Assembly (NCBI GenBank): GCA_905182135.1
Contig: CAJJAG010000006.1
Span: forward strand, 310,001 to 374,000
Direction: 5' to 3'
Origin: an uncultured Acidimicrobiaceae bacterium
GTDB lineage: Bacteria; Actinomycetota; Acidimicrobiia; Acidimicrobiales; UBA10347
Length of the DNA: 64,000 nt
Every line of letters begins with the position of its first letter. The stretch's first letter is position 1. The translations under genes were made by a program, and so were the position numbers. Positions 21,178-29,504 of this stretch are shown here, piece by piece. The notes beneath the pieces are model-generated. The model searched no databases. It worked only from the letters and a program-made list of their open reading frames with translations, and had not been told where the DNA came from.

Positions 21178-21815
21178 TGAGCTCCGACAAACCAGCCGAA
21201 ACAGACACGGCCCACCTAGTCGCTGCTGCGGCTGCTCAACTCGTTGAACATGTCGACGAACACGGCCAGGTCATCAAAATTATCACTCGAGCCGAGATGC
21301 GGGCTGGGTCACTACGCCATCGTTCCGTGTACATCGCTGTACTAGATCACGACGACCGACTGCTCGTGCACCGACGTGCTGAATGGAAAGACGTGTTTCC
21401 CGGCGCATGGGATCTGGCCTTTGGCGGCATTTGTGACGTCGACGAGGATTGGGAATCATCGGCATATCGCGAACTCATGGAGGAGGCCGGGGTCCGGGGC
21501 GAACTCACCGACCGCGGCCCCGTATCCTTTGAGGCCCCTGGAGTCGCCCTAGTCGGGCGTTTCTTCGTCTGCCGACACGCCGGGCCATTCACGTTCAATG
21601 ACGGCGAAGTGACCCACTCACAATGGGTTCCTCTCAAGGACCTGGCGGACTTCGTGAATAGCCACGAGGTCCCTCCCGACTCAGAACTGGTTGTCACAAG
21701 CCTGGTTCACAAGCCACTCACCGACGAACCGCAGAGTGGTGAGCACATGTCCTCGAGCCATAGTAGTACCGTCATGAAGCCCAATCGAGCACGAACAAAC
21801 CGGGGAACTTTGTGA
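21177..21815 (+). CDS. Nudix hydrolase
   Basis: Protein of 212 residues with a complete Nudix box: GGICDVDEDWESSAYRELME continuing into EAGV, matching G-x5-E-x7-R-E-L-x-E-E-x-G. The N-terminal part (HGQVIKIITRAEMR) and HRSVYIAVLD resemble the Idi/YfcD branch, whose members act on isoprenoid or nucleoside diphosphates; the true substrate is unknown. The last 35 residues are Ser-rich and probably disordered. It starts on the kinase stop (TAATG) and its stop overlaps the FHA start (GTGA), so the three proteins are made together. Confidence 0.88.
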   Translation: MSSDKPAETDTAHLVAAAAAQLVEHVDEHGQVIKIITRAEMRAGSLRHRSVYIAVLDHDDRLLVHRRAEWKDVFPGAWDLAFGGICDVDEDWESSAYRELMEEAGVRGELTDRGPVSFEAPGVALVGRFFVCRHAGPFTFNDGEVTHSQWVPLKDLADFVNSHEVPPDSELVVTSLVHKPLTDEPQSGEHMSSSHSSTVMKPNRARTNRGTL

Positions 21816-22861
21816 AAGCAGATCTGTACACCGCCCAAGCTCGCAGCGCCGGTGCAGGTGGGCTCGCTCATCGCACAGCCGCAGGCTTCGTTGTCCTGAC
21901 TAGCGTCGACGGCCACGGCATTATCGAGCTCATCAAAGACAAACAAAACGAGTCCGATCTAATCGATCAGGTCGTGGCTATTGCAAAAACAAACAGGCCA
22001 GCTGTCTTCGCCATGTTGTTCACCGCAGGCGCCGACTTATACGTGGTCGCATCCGGAGCGGCGCGGATCGAGTTGACCTCGCCGTCCACTCGCCTGGCCA
22101 TCCGCCCAATCAACGATCAGGTGCTCGTCCACGCGCTCGGTGCCGGGATCAACGAGAGCTTGGCAACCATTCGACTTCACGTCGAAGATCTTGCGTCGGG
22201 AGCGTTGGCCAACGTTGAACTTGAAGCTGGCACTATCGACGCTGGATGGGTCGAAGTCGCAGTCGGCGGAGCCGTCCTAAGTTCGGCCGCCGCGGCCGAA
22301 CCAGTACCCGTCGTCGAAGCATCGCCCGAGACCATCGACGCGCCCGCACCCGAGGCATCGCCAGCACTCGCTCTCGTCGGGTCGGAGATGGTCCTTGGCA
22401 TCAATTGCTCTCAGGGGCACCACAACCACCCCGAGGCCATCTACTGCTCCCAATGTGGGACCAAGATGGGTGTGCACCATACGGCGGTGCTGATTATCGG
22501 GCCCCGGCCTCCCTTGGGTGTACTGGTCGTCGACGATGGCACCACGTACTCGTTGAACCAGGACTTGGTCATTGGCCGCGAGCCGACATCACACGACGAT
22601 GTGATCGCCGGTACAGCCACTCCCATGATCTTGACTGACGACTCCCTGTCACTCTCTCGCAAGCATGCGCGCATCGTGCTCGCCGGTTGGTCGGTTGCGG
22701 TCCAGGACCTGGGCTCGTCAAACGGTACCTACATAAGCCGCCACGGCCAGGCTGAAGTATGGAACAAGATCGAGTCGGGCGCGACCATGCCCCTCGAGCC
22801 GAGGGACCGCCTCCGAATTGGCGGTCGGGTCATTCAGGTCGAACTCCACCACGTCCGCTAG
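21812..22861 (+). CDS. Zinc-ribbon and FHA domain protein
   Basis: Protein of 349 residues from a GTG overlapping the Nudix stop by 4 bases. Residues 1-150 form a domain I do not recognise, beginning like a PP2C-type input region (AHRTAAGFVVL) but lacking metal-binding aspartates. A Pro/Ala-rich linker is followed by a zinc ribbon (about 197-217; NCSQGHHNHPE and YCSQCG) and a C-terminal FHA domain (about 245-345) with VIGREP, SRKHARIV and LGSSNGTYI. The FHA domain should bind phosphothreonine on the neighbouring kinase or its targets, making this the likely adaptor of the operon. Confidence 0.85.
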   Translation: MKADLYTAQARSAGAGGLAHRTAAGFVVLTSVDGHGIIELIKDKQNESDLIDQVVAIAKTNRPAVFAMLFTAGADLYVVASGAARIELTSPSTRLAIRPINDQVLVHALGAGINESLATIRLHVEDLASGALANVELEAGTIDAGWVEVAVGGAVLSSAAAAEPVPVVEASPETIDAPAPEASPALALVGSEMVLGINCSQGHHNHPEAIYCSQCGTKMGVHHTAVLIIGPRPPLGVLVVDDGTTYSLNQDLVIGREPTSHDDVIAGTATPMILTDDSLSLSRKHARIVLAGWSVAVQDLGSSNGTYISRHGQAEVWNKIESGATMPLEPRDRLRIGGRVIQVELHHVR

Positions 22862-22954
22862 CAGCATTAGTCAGCGGGGCTTAACTCCACCAGCGGCTGG
22901 GCCTACACGGCCTGGCTGCTCACGTGGCTTTCGATGACGACCATGGGTTGGGAA

Positions 22955-22990
22955 TGACGGAGGCCGAGCCTTGCGGCTCGGCCTCGGTCA
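22955..22990 (+). terminator. Terminator hairpin between the FHA and SDR genes
   Basis: 16-bp stem with one mismatch (22955-22970 with 22975-22990) and the loop TTGC, lying between two convergent genes and followed on the plus strand by TTACATTCTTTG. It can end transcription from both sides. Confidence 0.75.
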
Positions 22991-23027
22991 TTACATTCTT
23001 TGAGGTTCCTAGTCGAACACCGGTCTA

Positions 23028-23957
23028 TTAGGCGTGGTTTGGGCGGCCCACGCCGCCCTCAGGCTTACCGAACATATTGCTGTTCAATCGAGCCTTCCCA
23101 ATGATCTCGTTCACGACGGAGCCGACTGACTCGGCATCCTCGCCCTGCTGGCCGTGTGGCCCTAGAACCCAACCCTCGGCGATGCCAACACGTTGACCAG
23201 CAACATCGAAGACGCGACCGGTTACACCGGCAGCTTCGGGGCTAGCAAGCCAGGTTGCGACATTGGCAATCCAGCGCGGGCCAAGCTTCTCTTGAGCTTC
23301 TTCATCCATCTGGGAGAAGCCAGGAAGGTCAGCGGTCATACGGGTGTATGCAGCCGGTGCAAGTGCATTACATGTCACGCCGTACTTGGCGAGTTCCATT
23401 GCAGTGATCACCGTGAAGGCAGCGATGCCCGCCTTGGCAGCGCCGTAGTTGGCTTGGCCGATGTTGCCATAAATACCTGATGGCGACGAGGTATTGATCA
23501 CTCGAGCGTCGTTGTCTTCGCCAGACTTCGCCCGTTCACGCCAATAGTTTGCGGCGTGATGCGTCGGAGCGTACGTGCCCTTTAGGTGCACGCCGATGAC
23601 GCCATCCCAATCGGACTCGCTCATCGAGAAGATCATGCGGTCACGCAAGATGCCCGCATTATTAATCAGGATGTCAAGACCGCCAAAGGTCTCGATGGCC
23701 TGATCAATCATGGCCTTGGCCTCAGCGAAGTCGGCGACATTGCCGCCGTTTACAACCGCCTCGCCACCCATTTCCTTTATCTCATTAACGACTTGCTCTG
23801 CCGGACTTTCGTCAGTCCCCGAACCATCGGTGGCGCCACCGAGATCGTTCACGACGACCTTAGCGCCATGCGACGCAAGCATAATTGCGTGCTCGCGTCC
23901 GATGCCTCGACCGGCTCCAGTAACTACTGCGACACGACCCTCGACGAGATTTCCCAT
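23028..23957 (-). CDS. Short-chain dehydrogenase, HSD17B4/FabG-like
   Basis: NAD(P)-dependent oxidoreductase of 309 residues. The cofactor motif is GAGRGIGRE, the NNAG motif is present (ILINNAGILRD), and the catalytic Ser-Tyr-Lys are in INTSSPSG and YGAAKAG. The extension past residue 250 and the insert NDLGGATDGSGT are typical of the branch related to the dehydrogenase part of the multifunctional 17-beta-HSD type 4, which acts on 3-hydroxyacyl-CoAs in fatty-acid or steroid side-chain oxidation. Monocistronic, minus strand, convergent with the FHA gene. Confidence 0.9.
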   Translation of the reverse strand: MGNLVEGRVAVVTGAGRGIGREHAIMLASHGAKVVVNDLGGATDGSGTDESPAEQVVNEIKEMGGEAVVNGGNVADFAEAKAMIDQAIETFGGLDILINNAGILRDRMIFSMSESDWDGVIGVHLKGTYAPTHHAANYWRERAKSGEDNDARVINTSSPSGIYGNIGQANYGAAKAGIAAFTVITAMELAKYGVTCNALAPAAYTRMTADLPGFSQMDEEAQEKLGPRWIANVATWLASPEAAGVTGRVFDVAGQRVGIAEGWVLGPHGQQGEDAESVGSVVNEIIGKARLNSNMFGKPEGGVGRPNHA

Positions 23958-24047
23958 GATCAGCTCCTTGCTGTGCGTGGTGATTGAACAGCAATCAAAT
24001 GTACGGTCTGTAGAGCCTATGCGCGAAATAGAACGCAGAATTACTCA

Positions 24048-24887
24048 GTGAACAGCCCCCCACCCTCGAACAGGCCGGGCAATCGATGGCGTACCAATGC
24101 CGGTTCCAGCCGCTCCAGTAGCCACATCGATACCCCGGGAATCCACCCGCCTAGCCCCTCACTGTTGTTTGTTGAAATCTTCTTGGCCGCAATGTTGTTA
24201 TTCGCATTGTTCGTCTCGCCCATCCTGGGGTCACTTATTGATGCCTTCGCAGACAGCGACAGCGACGGCCCCGGCGTAAGCGAAGTCGCCGAGATATCGG
24301 TCTTCACGATATTTGTCCTGACCCTCGGCTTCCAGATAGCCCAAGGTTGTTTCCCATGGATCCACTCGCGTCGCCGGGGGTTCACCATTGGACAAGACTG
24401 GCATTTCCACTCCAAGCTCCCAGGCGACCTGGGAACAGGCGCTCTCATGGCACTCGGTTGCTTTGCAGGCGCGCAGGTCGCAACCCTTGGCACGGCATGG
24501 CTCGTCGGTTTGTCGAACACCGATGACGCGTCGAACACCGACATTCTCGTGGACAACCAAGGCTCACCCTGGATCATCGGCCTCGTCTTCCTAGTGATTG
24601 TGGGCGCCCCCCTTGCCGAGGAGTTGCTCTTCCGTGGCTTCCTCCTGCGCACGTTGCAGCGACGCTTCGGCAGCATCTTTGCGATTTTCGCGTCATCGCT
24701 ATTCTTCGCCATCCCGCACTGGCAGGCCGATGCCAGCTGGCAGGAGACGATCGTGCTGCTTTCCGCGCTCGGTGTGGTTGGCCTGGTGCTTGCGGTCGGA
24801 ACGGTTGTTACAGGCCGTTTGGGCCCCGCAATCATTGCGCACTTGGTGTTCAACGCGACTGGGACCCTGATCGCACTGTTTGCCTAA
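24048..24887 (+). CDS. CPBP-family intramembrane metalloprotease
   Basis: Membrane protein of 279 residues (GTG start) with about seven hydrophobic segments. The CPBP/Rce1 motifs are in order: EELLFRG (EExxxR), FFAIPHW (FxxxH) and HLVFNATG (HxxxN), which form the zinc-binding active site inside the membrane. Family members cleave prenylated proteins or bacteriocin-like and membrane peptides; the target here is unknown. A short acidic periplasmic loop (FADSDSDGPG) separates the first two helices. The following small gene may be in the same transcript. Confidence 0.85.
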   Translation: MNSPPPSNRPGNRWRTNAGSSRSSSHIDTPGIHPPSPSLLFVEIFLAAMLLFALFVSPILGSLIDAFADSDSDGPGVSEVAEISVFTIFVLTLGFQIAQGCFPWIHSRRRGFTIGQDWHFHSKLPGDLGTGALMALGCFAGAQVATLGTAWLVGLSNTDDASNTDILVDNQGSPWIIGLVFLVIVGAPLAEELLFRGFLLRTLQRRFGSIFAIFASSLFFAIPHWQADASWQETIVLLSALGVVGLVLAVGTVVTGRLGPAIIAHLVFNATGTLIALFA

Positions 24888-24941
24888 CGCGAAAGCCCCG
24901 AGTGGCAGAAGTCTGGGTGGCACGGCCAGTACCCTCGGCGA

Positions 24942-25541
24942 GTGCCTGAGTTCTCCAATCCTGACACAGCGGTCCCGCTGATCATCATGGGCGTCTGCGT
25001 GATGCTCATACTCACCTCGTGGGCCTTCACCCGTGGCAAGGACACAAAAAAAACACAGGTCGTCGCCCAGGCCGTTCCCGCCCCAATCGTGGGCCAGACC
25101 CAGGTCACGCAGGCGCAGCTTGGTATCTGGTATCGAGCGCACGGCGATGATGTCAAGCACTGGATCGAAAACCACGAACAGGTCCTGAAGCAGGTGTCTG
25201 ACGGTGGCATGGCGATCGACCTCAGCGCTGACTTGACCGCTGGTCACGAGCGTTTAGCGTCCGACATCGACGCCGCTATTGCCAACCATCCCGCTCCTCA
25301 GATGCGAGCACAACTCAGCGCCCTCGTGCTCGCCAGCCGCAGCACCATCGATTCCTTGCGCCGGAGCAACTGGACCAACGCCGAGAAGGAACACATCGCC
25401 TATCTCGAGTACCGAGACACCTGGCTCGACCGGCTTCGACAGTTCACCACCGTCGAGTCACAGGTCAAAGATCTCCACCCCATCGGCACCGATCCAACCC
25501 TCCCCAGCTGGCTCGACCGCGACGACTCGCCGCCAGGCTGA
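24942..25541 (+). CDS. Hypothetical protein with one N-terminal membrane helix
   Basis: Protein of 199 residues from a GTG. A single membrane helix (VPLIIMGVCVMLILTSWAF, residues 11-29) is followed by a soluble, helix-rich region with evenly spaced charged residues (HWIENHEQVLKQV, DIDAAIANHPAPQMRAQLSALVLA). I do not recognise a family. The gene is 54 bp after the CPBP protease and ends in a Pro/Asp-rich tail. The frame, composition and position make it a likely real gene; function unknown. Confidence 0.65.
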   Translation: MPEFSNPDTAVPLIIMGVCVMLILTSWAFTRGKDTKKTQVVAQAVPAPIVGQTQVTQAQLGIWYRAHGDDVKHWIENHEQVLKQVSDGGMAIDLSADLTAGHERLASDIDAAIANHPAPQMRAQLSALVLASRSTIDSLRRSNWTNAEKEHIAYLEYRDTWLDRLRQFTTVESQVKDLHPIGTDPTLPSWLDRDDSPPG

Positions 25542-25665
25542 CACACCAATCGGACTCGCAGCCGAACTTGCACTTGCACTTGAGAAACGCACATGTTGCA
25601 TGCCACTTCGGGTGTGTACTGGCGGGGTTAACTGGCAACTAGGCCAAAGGATTAGCAGCCAGCTA

Positions 25666-25833
25666 CTAGCGGACTGCGTTGGCAAGGATGTTGGCGAGTT
25701 CAGCGGTGCCTCGTTCATTCGTCTGAGGGCCCTCGGCGGTTGGGTTGTAGCAGTTCGATACAAAGATGGTCGCATCGGTCTTGGCTAGAACCTCGTCGAT
25801 GACCAACGTCAGGCCCGCTTCGGTCACTTCCAT
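25666..25833 (-). pseudogene. Fragment of an SGNH/GDSL-type hydrolase gene
   Basis: A 55-codon frame reads like the C-terminal part of secreted SGNH hydrolases: LVIDEVLAKTDATIFVSNCY, then NPTAEG and a final helix ELANILANAVR. Directly upstream, in a different frame, there is a signal-peptide-like segment (MMMMLGVVVALAS). The catalytic blocks of an intact enzyme are missing, so the likely explanation is a gene that lost its centre and suffered a frameshift. An expressed short peptide cannot be excluded. Confidence 0.4.
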
Positions 25834-25970
25834 ACGCCGGTGGGTCTGAGGCCAGAGCGACCACCACGCCGAGCATCATCATCATCAATAGGCAACGACA
25901 GACAACCAGTTCAGTTAACTCAGGTCCGCAACGCCGCATTCCGCAGTCCCACTGCTGCTCTTGCTGTCGC

Positions 25971-26005
25971 CCACCTGTTGCTTTCCATGGGGAAGTAACA
26001 GGTGG
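25971..26005 (+). promoter_or_regulatory. Hairpin 40 bp upstream of selA
   Basis: Imperfect inverted repeat: 9 perfect outer pairs (CCACCTGTT with AACAGGTGG) continued inward by several further pairs with mismatches around a short ATG loop. It may be a transcription terminator or an element in the selA leader. Confidence 0.4.
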
Positions 26006-26045
26006 CCGAATGCGTAGGGTGAAACCAGAGCAATAGAATCATTTG

Positions 26046-27293
26046 GTGCGTCCTCCTTCGGTAGATCGGCTGGCACGGTCGCTCGCCCACACCGGCCTTC
26101 CCCATCCGCTCCTCGTTGACGTGGCTAGAGCCGCGATTGCCGATGGTGAACACGAGCAGGCCGAAACCCGCGCCCGGGCCGTAGCCGCCTCGCTGCTGCA
26201 ACCGGTCATCAACGCGACCGGCACCATGCTGCATACGAATTTGGGTCGCGCACCCTGGTCACATACCGCCGAGGCCAGTTTCTCGAACCTGGAGTTTGAC
26301 CTCAGCACCGGGCAGCGCGGCTCTCGTCAACGCCATGTCGGGCGACTATTCGCCCAGCTCTGCGACGCCGAAGCGGCCATCATCGTAAACAACTGCGCAG
26401 CCGCCGTGACCCTGGCCATGGCTGGTCTTGCTGTTGGCCGAGAGGTCGCCGTATCTCGAGGTGAACTCGTCGAAATCGGCGGCGGTTTCCGGGTACCCGA
26501 CGTAATCGAACAGAGCGGTGCCGCACTTCACGCCGTCGGCACCACCAACAGAACCCGAGCAAGCGACTTTGCCAATGCCGCTGAGAGCGGCGCTGACATT
26601 GCGGTCAACCTGATGGTGCATCAGTCCAATTACAAGATCGTCGGCTTCACCGAAGCCCCCACAGTCACCCAGCTTGCCGAACTCGACACTCCACTCGTAT
26701 GCGATATTGGATCTGGCTTGCTCGATGCTGCGTGCCCCTGGCTCGCTAGTGGCCCTCCCCCCTGGCTCGAGGACGAACCAGCCGCCAAACAGACGCTCGC
26801 CGCTGGCGCAGATCTGGTGTGTTTCTCTGGCGACAAGCTGCTCGGTGGCCCTCAGGCTGGCATTATCGCTGGCCGCGCCGACCTCGTTGCCAAGTGCGCA
26901 GCGCACCCGCTAGCGCGAGCGTTTCGCCCAGGCGGCCTGGTGCTGAGCTCGTTGCAGGAACTCGCAATGGCATATCTTCGTCGCGATGGTGACGCTATTC
27001 CGTTCTGGCGAATGGCAGCCCGCACTCCTACTGAACTTCGCGAACGAGCGACTGCGCTGGGTATTGGACAGGTGGTTGATCTCATGTCGGTCCCCGGTGG
27101 TGGCACGCTTCCAACAGTCGAGGTGCCCTCTGTCGGCGTGATGCTCACTGGCGATCACACGCAGGCGCTTCGTGTCCATCAACCCCCAATTATCGCCCGA
27201 GTGCAAGATCAAAAGACGCTCATTGATCTACGCACCGTCGAACCCGGCCACGATTCGCACATTGCCGCAGCGTTGCGGGCTCTCAACACGTGA
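26046..27293 (+). CDS. selA: L-seryl-tRNA(Sec) selenium transferase SelA
   Basis: PLP enzyme of 415 residues that converts seryl-tRNA(Sec) to selenocysteyl-tRNA(Sec) using selenophosphate. Family blocks are clear: INATGTMLHTNLGRAPWS near residue 56, NNCAAAVTLAMAGLA, RGELVEIGGGFRVPDV, the VHQSNYKIVGFTE block and the PLP lysine in SGDKLLGGPQAG. Start is a GTG at 26046 (a TTG directly before it is the alternative). Its stop overlaps the GTG of selB (GTGA), so the two are one operon. It shows that the organism uses selenocysteine; selD and the tRNA(Sec) gene are not in the window. Confidence 0.96.
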   Translation: MRPPSVDRLARSLAHTGLPHPLLVDVARAAIADGEHEQAETRARAVAASLLQPVINATGTMLHTNLGRAPWSHTAEASFSNLEFDLSTGQRGSRQRHVGRLFAQLCDAEAAIIVNNCAAAVTLAMAGLAVGREVAVSRGELVEIGGGFRVPDVIEQSGAALHAVGTTNRTRASDFANAAESGADIAVNLMVHQSNYKIVGFTEAPTVTQLAELDTPLVCDIGSGLLDAACPWLASGPPPWLEDEPAAKQTLAAGADLVCFSGDKLLGGPQAGIIAGRADLVAKCAAHPLARAFRPGGLVLSSLQELAMAYLRRDGDAIPFWRMAARTPTELRERATALGIGQVVDLMSVPGGGTLPTVEVPSVGVMLTGDHTQALRVHQPPIIARVQDQKTLIDLRTVEPGHDSHIAAALRALNT

Positions 27294-29017
27294 GCGCCAG
27301 TCACGTCATCTCAACAGCTGGTCATGTCGATCACGGTAAGTCAACCTTGGTCATGGCCCTCACTGGCACCAACCCCGATCGCTTCGCTGAAGAACAAGAG
27401 CGTGGCTTAACAATCGATCTCGGTTTTGCCTCAACCAGCCTTCCTAGCGGGCGCACCGTCGCCATCATCGATGTGCCGGGCCATGTGCGGTTCCTAAAGA
27501 ACATGCTCGCCGGCGTCGGCGCCGTAGATGCATGCATATTCGTCGTTAGTGCCGTCGAGGGCTGGATGCCACAGAGCGAGGAGCACCTTCGTATTCTGCA
27601 GTTACTTGACGTGTCTCACGGCATCGTTGCGCTCACCCAGGTTGATCTGGTCGACCAAGAGACATTGGAGCTAGCCCAGCTCGATGTCACCGAACACCTG
27701 GAACATTCCTTTCTTGCCGACGCACCAATCATCCCCGTCGACTCGATCAGCGGCCTTGGCCTGAGCGATCTACGAGAAGCACTCGACGCTGTGCTTGACG
27801 ACACGCCTCAAGCAGCGGACACCGCCCAGCCGCGTTTGTGGATCGATCGCGCATTCGCTGCAAAGGGAAGCGGCACGGTGGTAACGGGGACCTTGACAGG
27901 TGGATCGCTGCAGGTTGACGACGAACTGGTGGTCGAGCCCGGGAGTCGTCCGGTGCGAATCCGTGCAATTCAGTCGCTGCATCAGTCAACGAAGAAGATT
28001 GGCCCCGGCAACCGGGTTGCCGTCAACCTGTCCGGCCTATCCCATGACCAGGTTCGGCGTGGTGATGTTCTTATTCGCGACGGGCAATGGCACAAGACCA
28101 CCGTCTTTGACGCCAGCCTGCAAGTACTCGACGGTCTCGACCATGCGCTCTCGCGACGCGGCGCACACGTGGCCTACATCGGTTCGGGCGAACACACGGC
28201 TGCATTGCGCGTGCTTGGACCCGACGAACTCGCCCCCGGCGAGGCCGGCTTCGTACGACTTCGGCTCCACTCGGCGTACCCGATGTTGCCGGGCGACCGT
28301 TTCGTTCTGCGTGAAAGTGGGCGGTCTGAGACGATTGGCGGTGGTGAAATCTTAGACATCGACCCGATCACCAAAGCAGCCGAGGCCAAGCCTGATCGAT
28401 CAGTCGATCGCGTTATCGCCGAGCGAGGCTGGGTCACCAGCAAACAACTTTTCTTACTCACCGGCAAACACCGGGACCCCACAATCGGTGATTGGGTCGT
28501 GGAGAACGACATTTTTAATGCAGCACGGGCTGCGCTCAAAGAACGCGTCGAGAACGCCGACGGTCTAGGGGTACCTCTCGCCGAGCTCGACGCCCGCCAT
28601 CGAGCGTTGATCGAGTTCATCGACGACATCGGGGTCGACGGCACCCACGTGCGAATCATCGATGCAGCCGACGCACTCAAAGACCACCCGTTCTTGGCCG
28701 CACTCGATGCAGCACCGTTTGCCCCACCTAGCGCTGACCGTTATGACCGGGCCGAGGTTCGTGAACTTGTCCGGCGAGGCATGGTCATACAGACCGAAGG
28801 CATGCACTTCTCTGCCGGAGCTGTTCGTCAGGCCGCAGAGCTACTTGCAGACGCGTTGGCAGCCAAGCCAGACGGCGTGACCGTGTCGGACATCCGCGAG
28901 ACATGGGACACATCTCGAAAGTTCGCGTTGCCCCTACTGGTTCACTTTGATTCGACAGGTGTGACGCGACGTCGCGATGACCTGCGTCTTGGCGGGCCGA
29001 GACTGCCTGAGCGTTAA
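27290..29017 (+). CDS. selB: Selenocysteine-specific elongation factor SelB
   Basis: GTPase of 575 residues that brings selenocysteyl-tRNA to UGA codons marked by a SECIS hairpin. The G domain has AGHVDHGKST (P loop), DVPGH (G3) and TQVD (G4); the effector region reads EERGLTIDLGF. Beta-barrel domains follow (about 180-350; GSGTVVTGTL), then a C-terminal region (about 360-575) with winged-helix-like segments (RGWVTSKQLFLLTGK, LPLLVHFDSTGVTRR) that in SelB bind the SECIS RNA. It overlaps selA by 4 bases. A candidate target mRNA lies 27 kb downstream, at 55520-56143. Confidence 0.96.
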   Translation: MSASHVISTAGHVDHGKSTLVMALTGTNPDRFAEEQERGLTIDLGFASTSLPSGRTVAIIDVPGHVRFLKNMLAGVGAVDACIFVVSAVEGWMPQSEEHLRILQLLDVSHGIVALTQVDLVDQETLELAQLDVTEHLEHSFLADAPIIPVDSISGLGLSDLREALDAVLDDTPQAADTAQPRLWIDRAFAAKGSGTVVTGTLTGGSLQVDDELVVEPGSRPVRIRAIQSLHQSTKKIGPGNRVAVNLSGLSHDQVRRGDVLIRDGQWHKTTVFDASLQVLDGLDHALSRRGAHVAYIGSGEHTAALRVLGPDELAPGEAGFVRLRLHSAYPMLPGDRFVLRESGRSETIGGGEILDIDPITKAAEAKPDRSVDRVIAERGWVTSKQLFLLTGKHRDPTIGDWVVENDIFNAARAALKERVENADGLGVPLAELDARHRALIEFIDDIGVDGTHVRIIDAADALKDHPFLAALDAAPFAPPSADRYDRAEVRELVRRGMVIQTEGMHFSAGAVRQAAELLADALAAKPDGVTVSDIRETWDTSRKFALPLLVHFDSTGVTRRRDDLRLGGPRLPER

Positions 29018-29069
29018 GCGCTCAAGCAGTCTCAGATAGTTACGTTGGTGCCGGTCCAGGGCACAAGCA

Positions 29070-29336
29070 TTAGTGTGTTTCGGCCTCTTTGATGACCAAC
29101 CGACGTTCAGCCTCGCTTAAGCCACCCCAGACGCCGTGGCGCTCCCGGATCGAAATCGCGTAATCCAGGCAGTCGGACATGACCGAGCACTGACCGCAGA
29201 TCTCTTTTGCTCGCGCTTCACGCTCGGCTCGCTCATGGCGACGTTCGCCCGCAGGCGGCGGAAAGAACGTGCGCGACTGTGGTCCTCGACATGCGGCTCG
29301 ATGTTGCCAAGCCATTTCCGACATTATTGCTGTCAC
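29070..29336 (-). CDS. WhiB-family iron-sulfur transcription factor
   Basis: Protein of 88 residues (GTG at 29336; ATG codons at 29324 and 29315 are alternatives). Four conserved cysteines bind the [4Fe-4S] cluster: one in AACRGP and three in EICGQCSVMSDC. They are followed by the WhiB turn GVWGGLSEAERR and a basic tail. The family is found only in actinobacteria and their phages. It binds the primary sigma factor and controls redox or developmental genes; the paralogue (WhiB1/2-like or other) cannot be assigned. A TTGACA box on the minus strand at 29424-29419 may be its -35 element. Confidence 0.93.
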   Translation of the reverse strand: MTAIMSEMAWQHRAACRGPQSRTFFPPPAGERRHERAEREARAKEICGQCSVMSDCLDYAISIRERHGVWGGLSEAERRLVIKEAETH

Positions 29337-29504
29337 GAAGACACCCCCCGGTGATGTGAAGCTTTATGTTTAGGAGCCCGAACATAGGTGCCACATAGCA
29401 CTCCGCGCAAGGGCTATTTGTCAACTATTCAATATCCACAAGGCCTGTGTATAAGTCTCTATAGTGTTACGAATAGGCGATTTGGCTGGGGAAAGCCAAC
29501 TTGA

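Larger units (their letters stand above)
25542..26045. other. Intergenic region upstream of selA
   Basis: About 500 bp holding an SGNH-like coding remnant (25666-25833, minus) and an imperfect hairpin (25971-26005) close to selA. I looked here for a selenocysteine tRNA (long acceptor arm, UCA anticodon) and found none. Confidence 0.5.

Noticed and set aside
25542-26045. Selenocysteine tRNA upstream of selA
   Set aside because: No long acceptor/T stack and no UCA anticodon loop; the hairpin at 25971-26005 is too short to be a tRNA.
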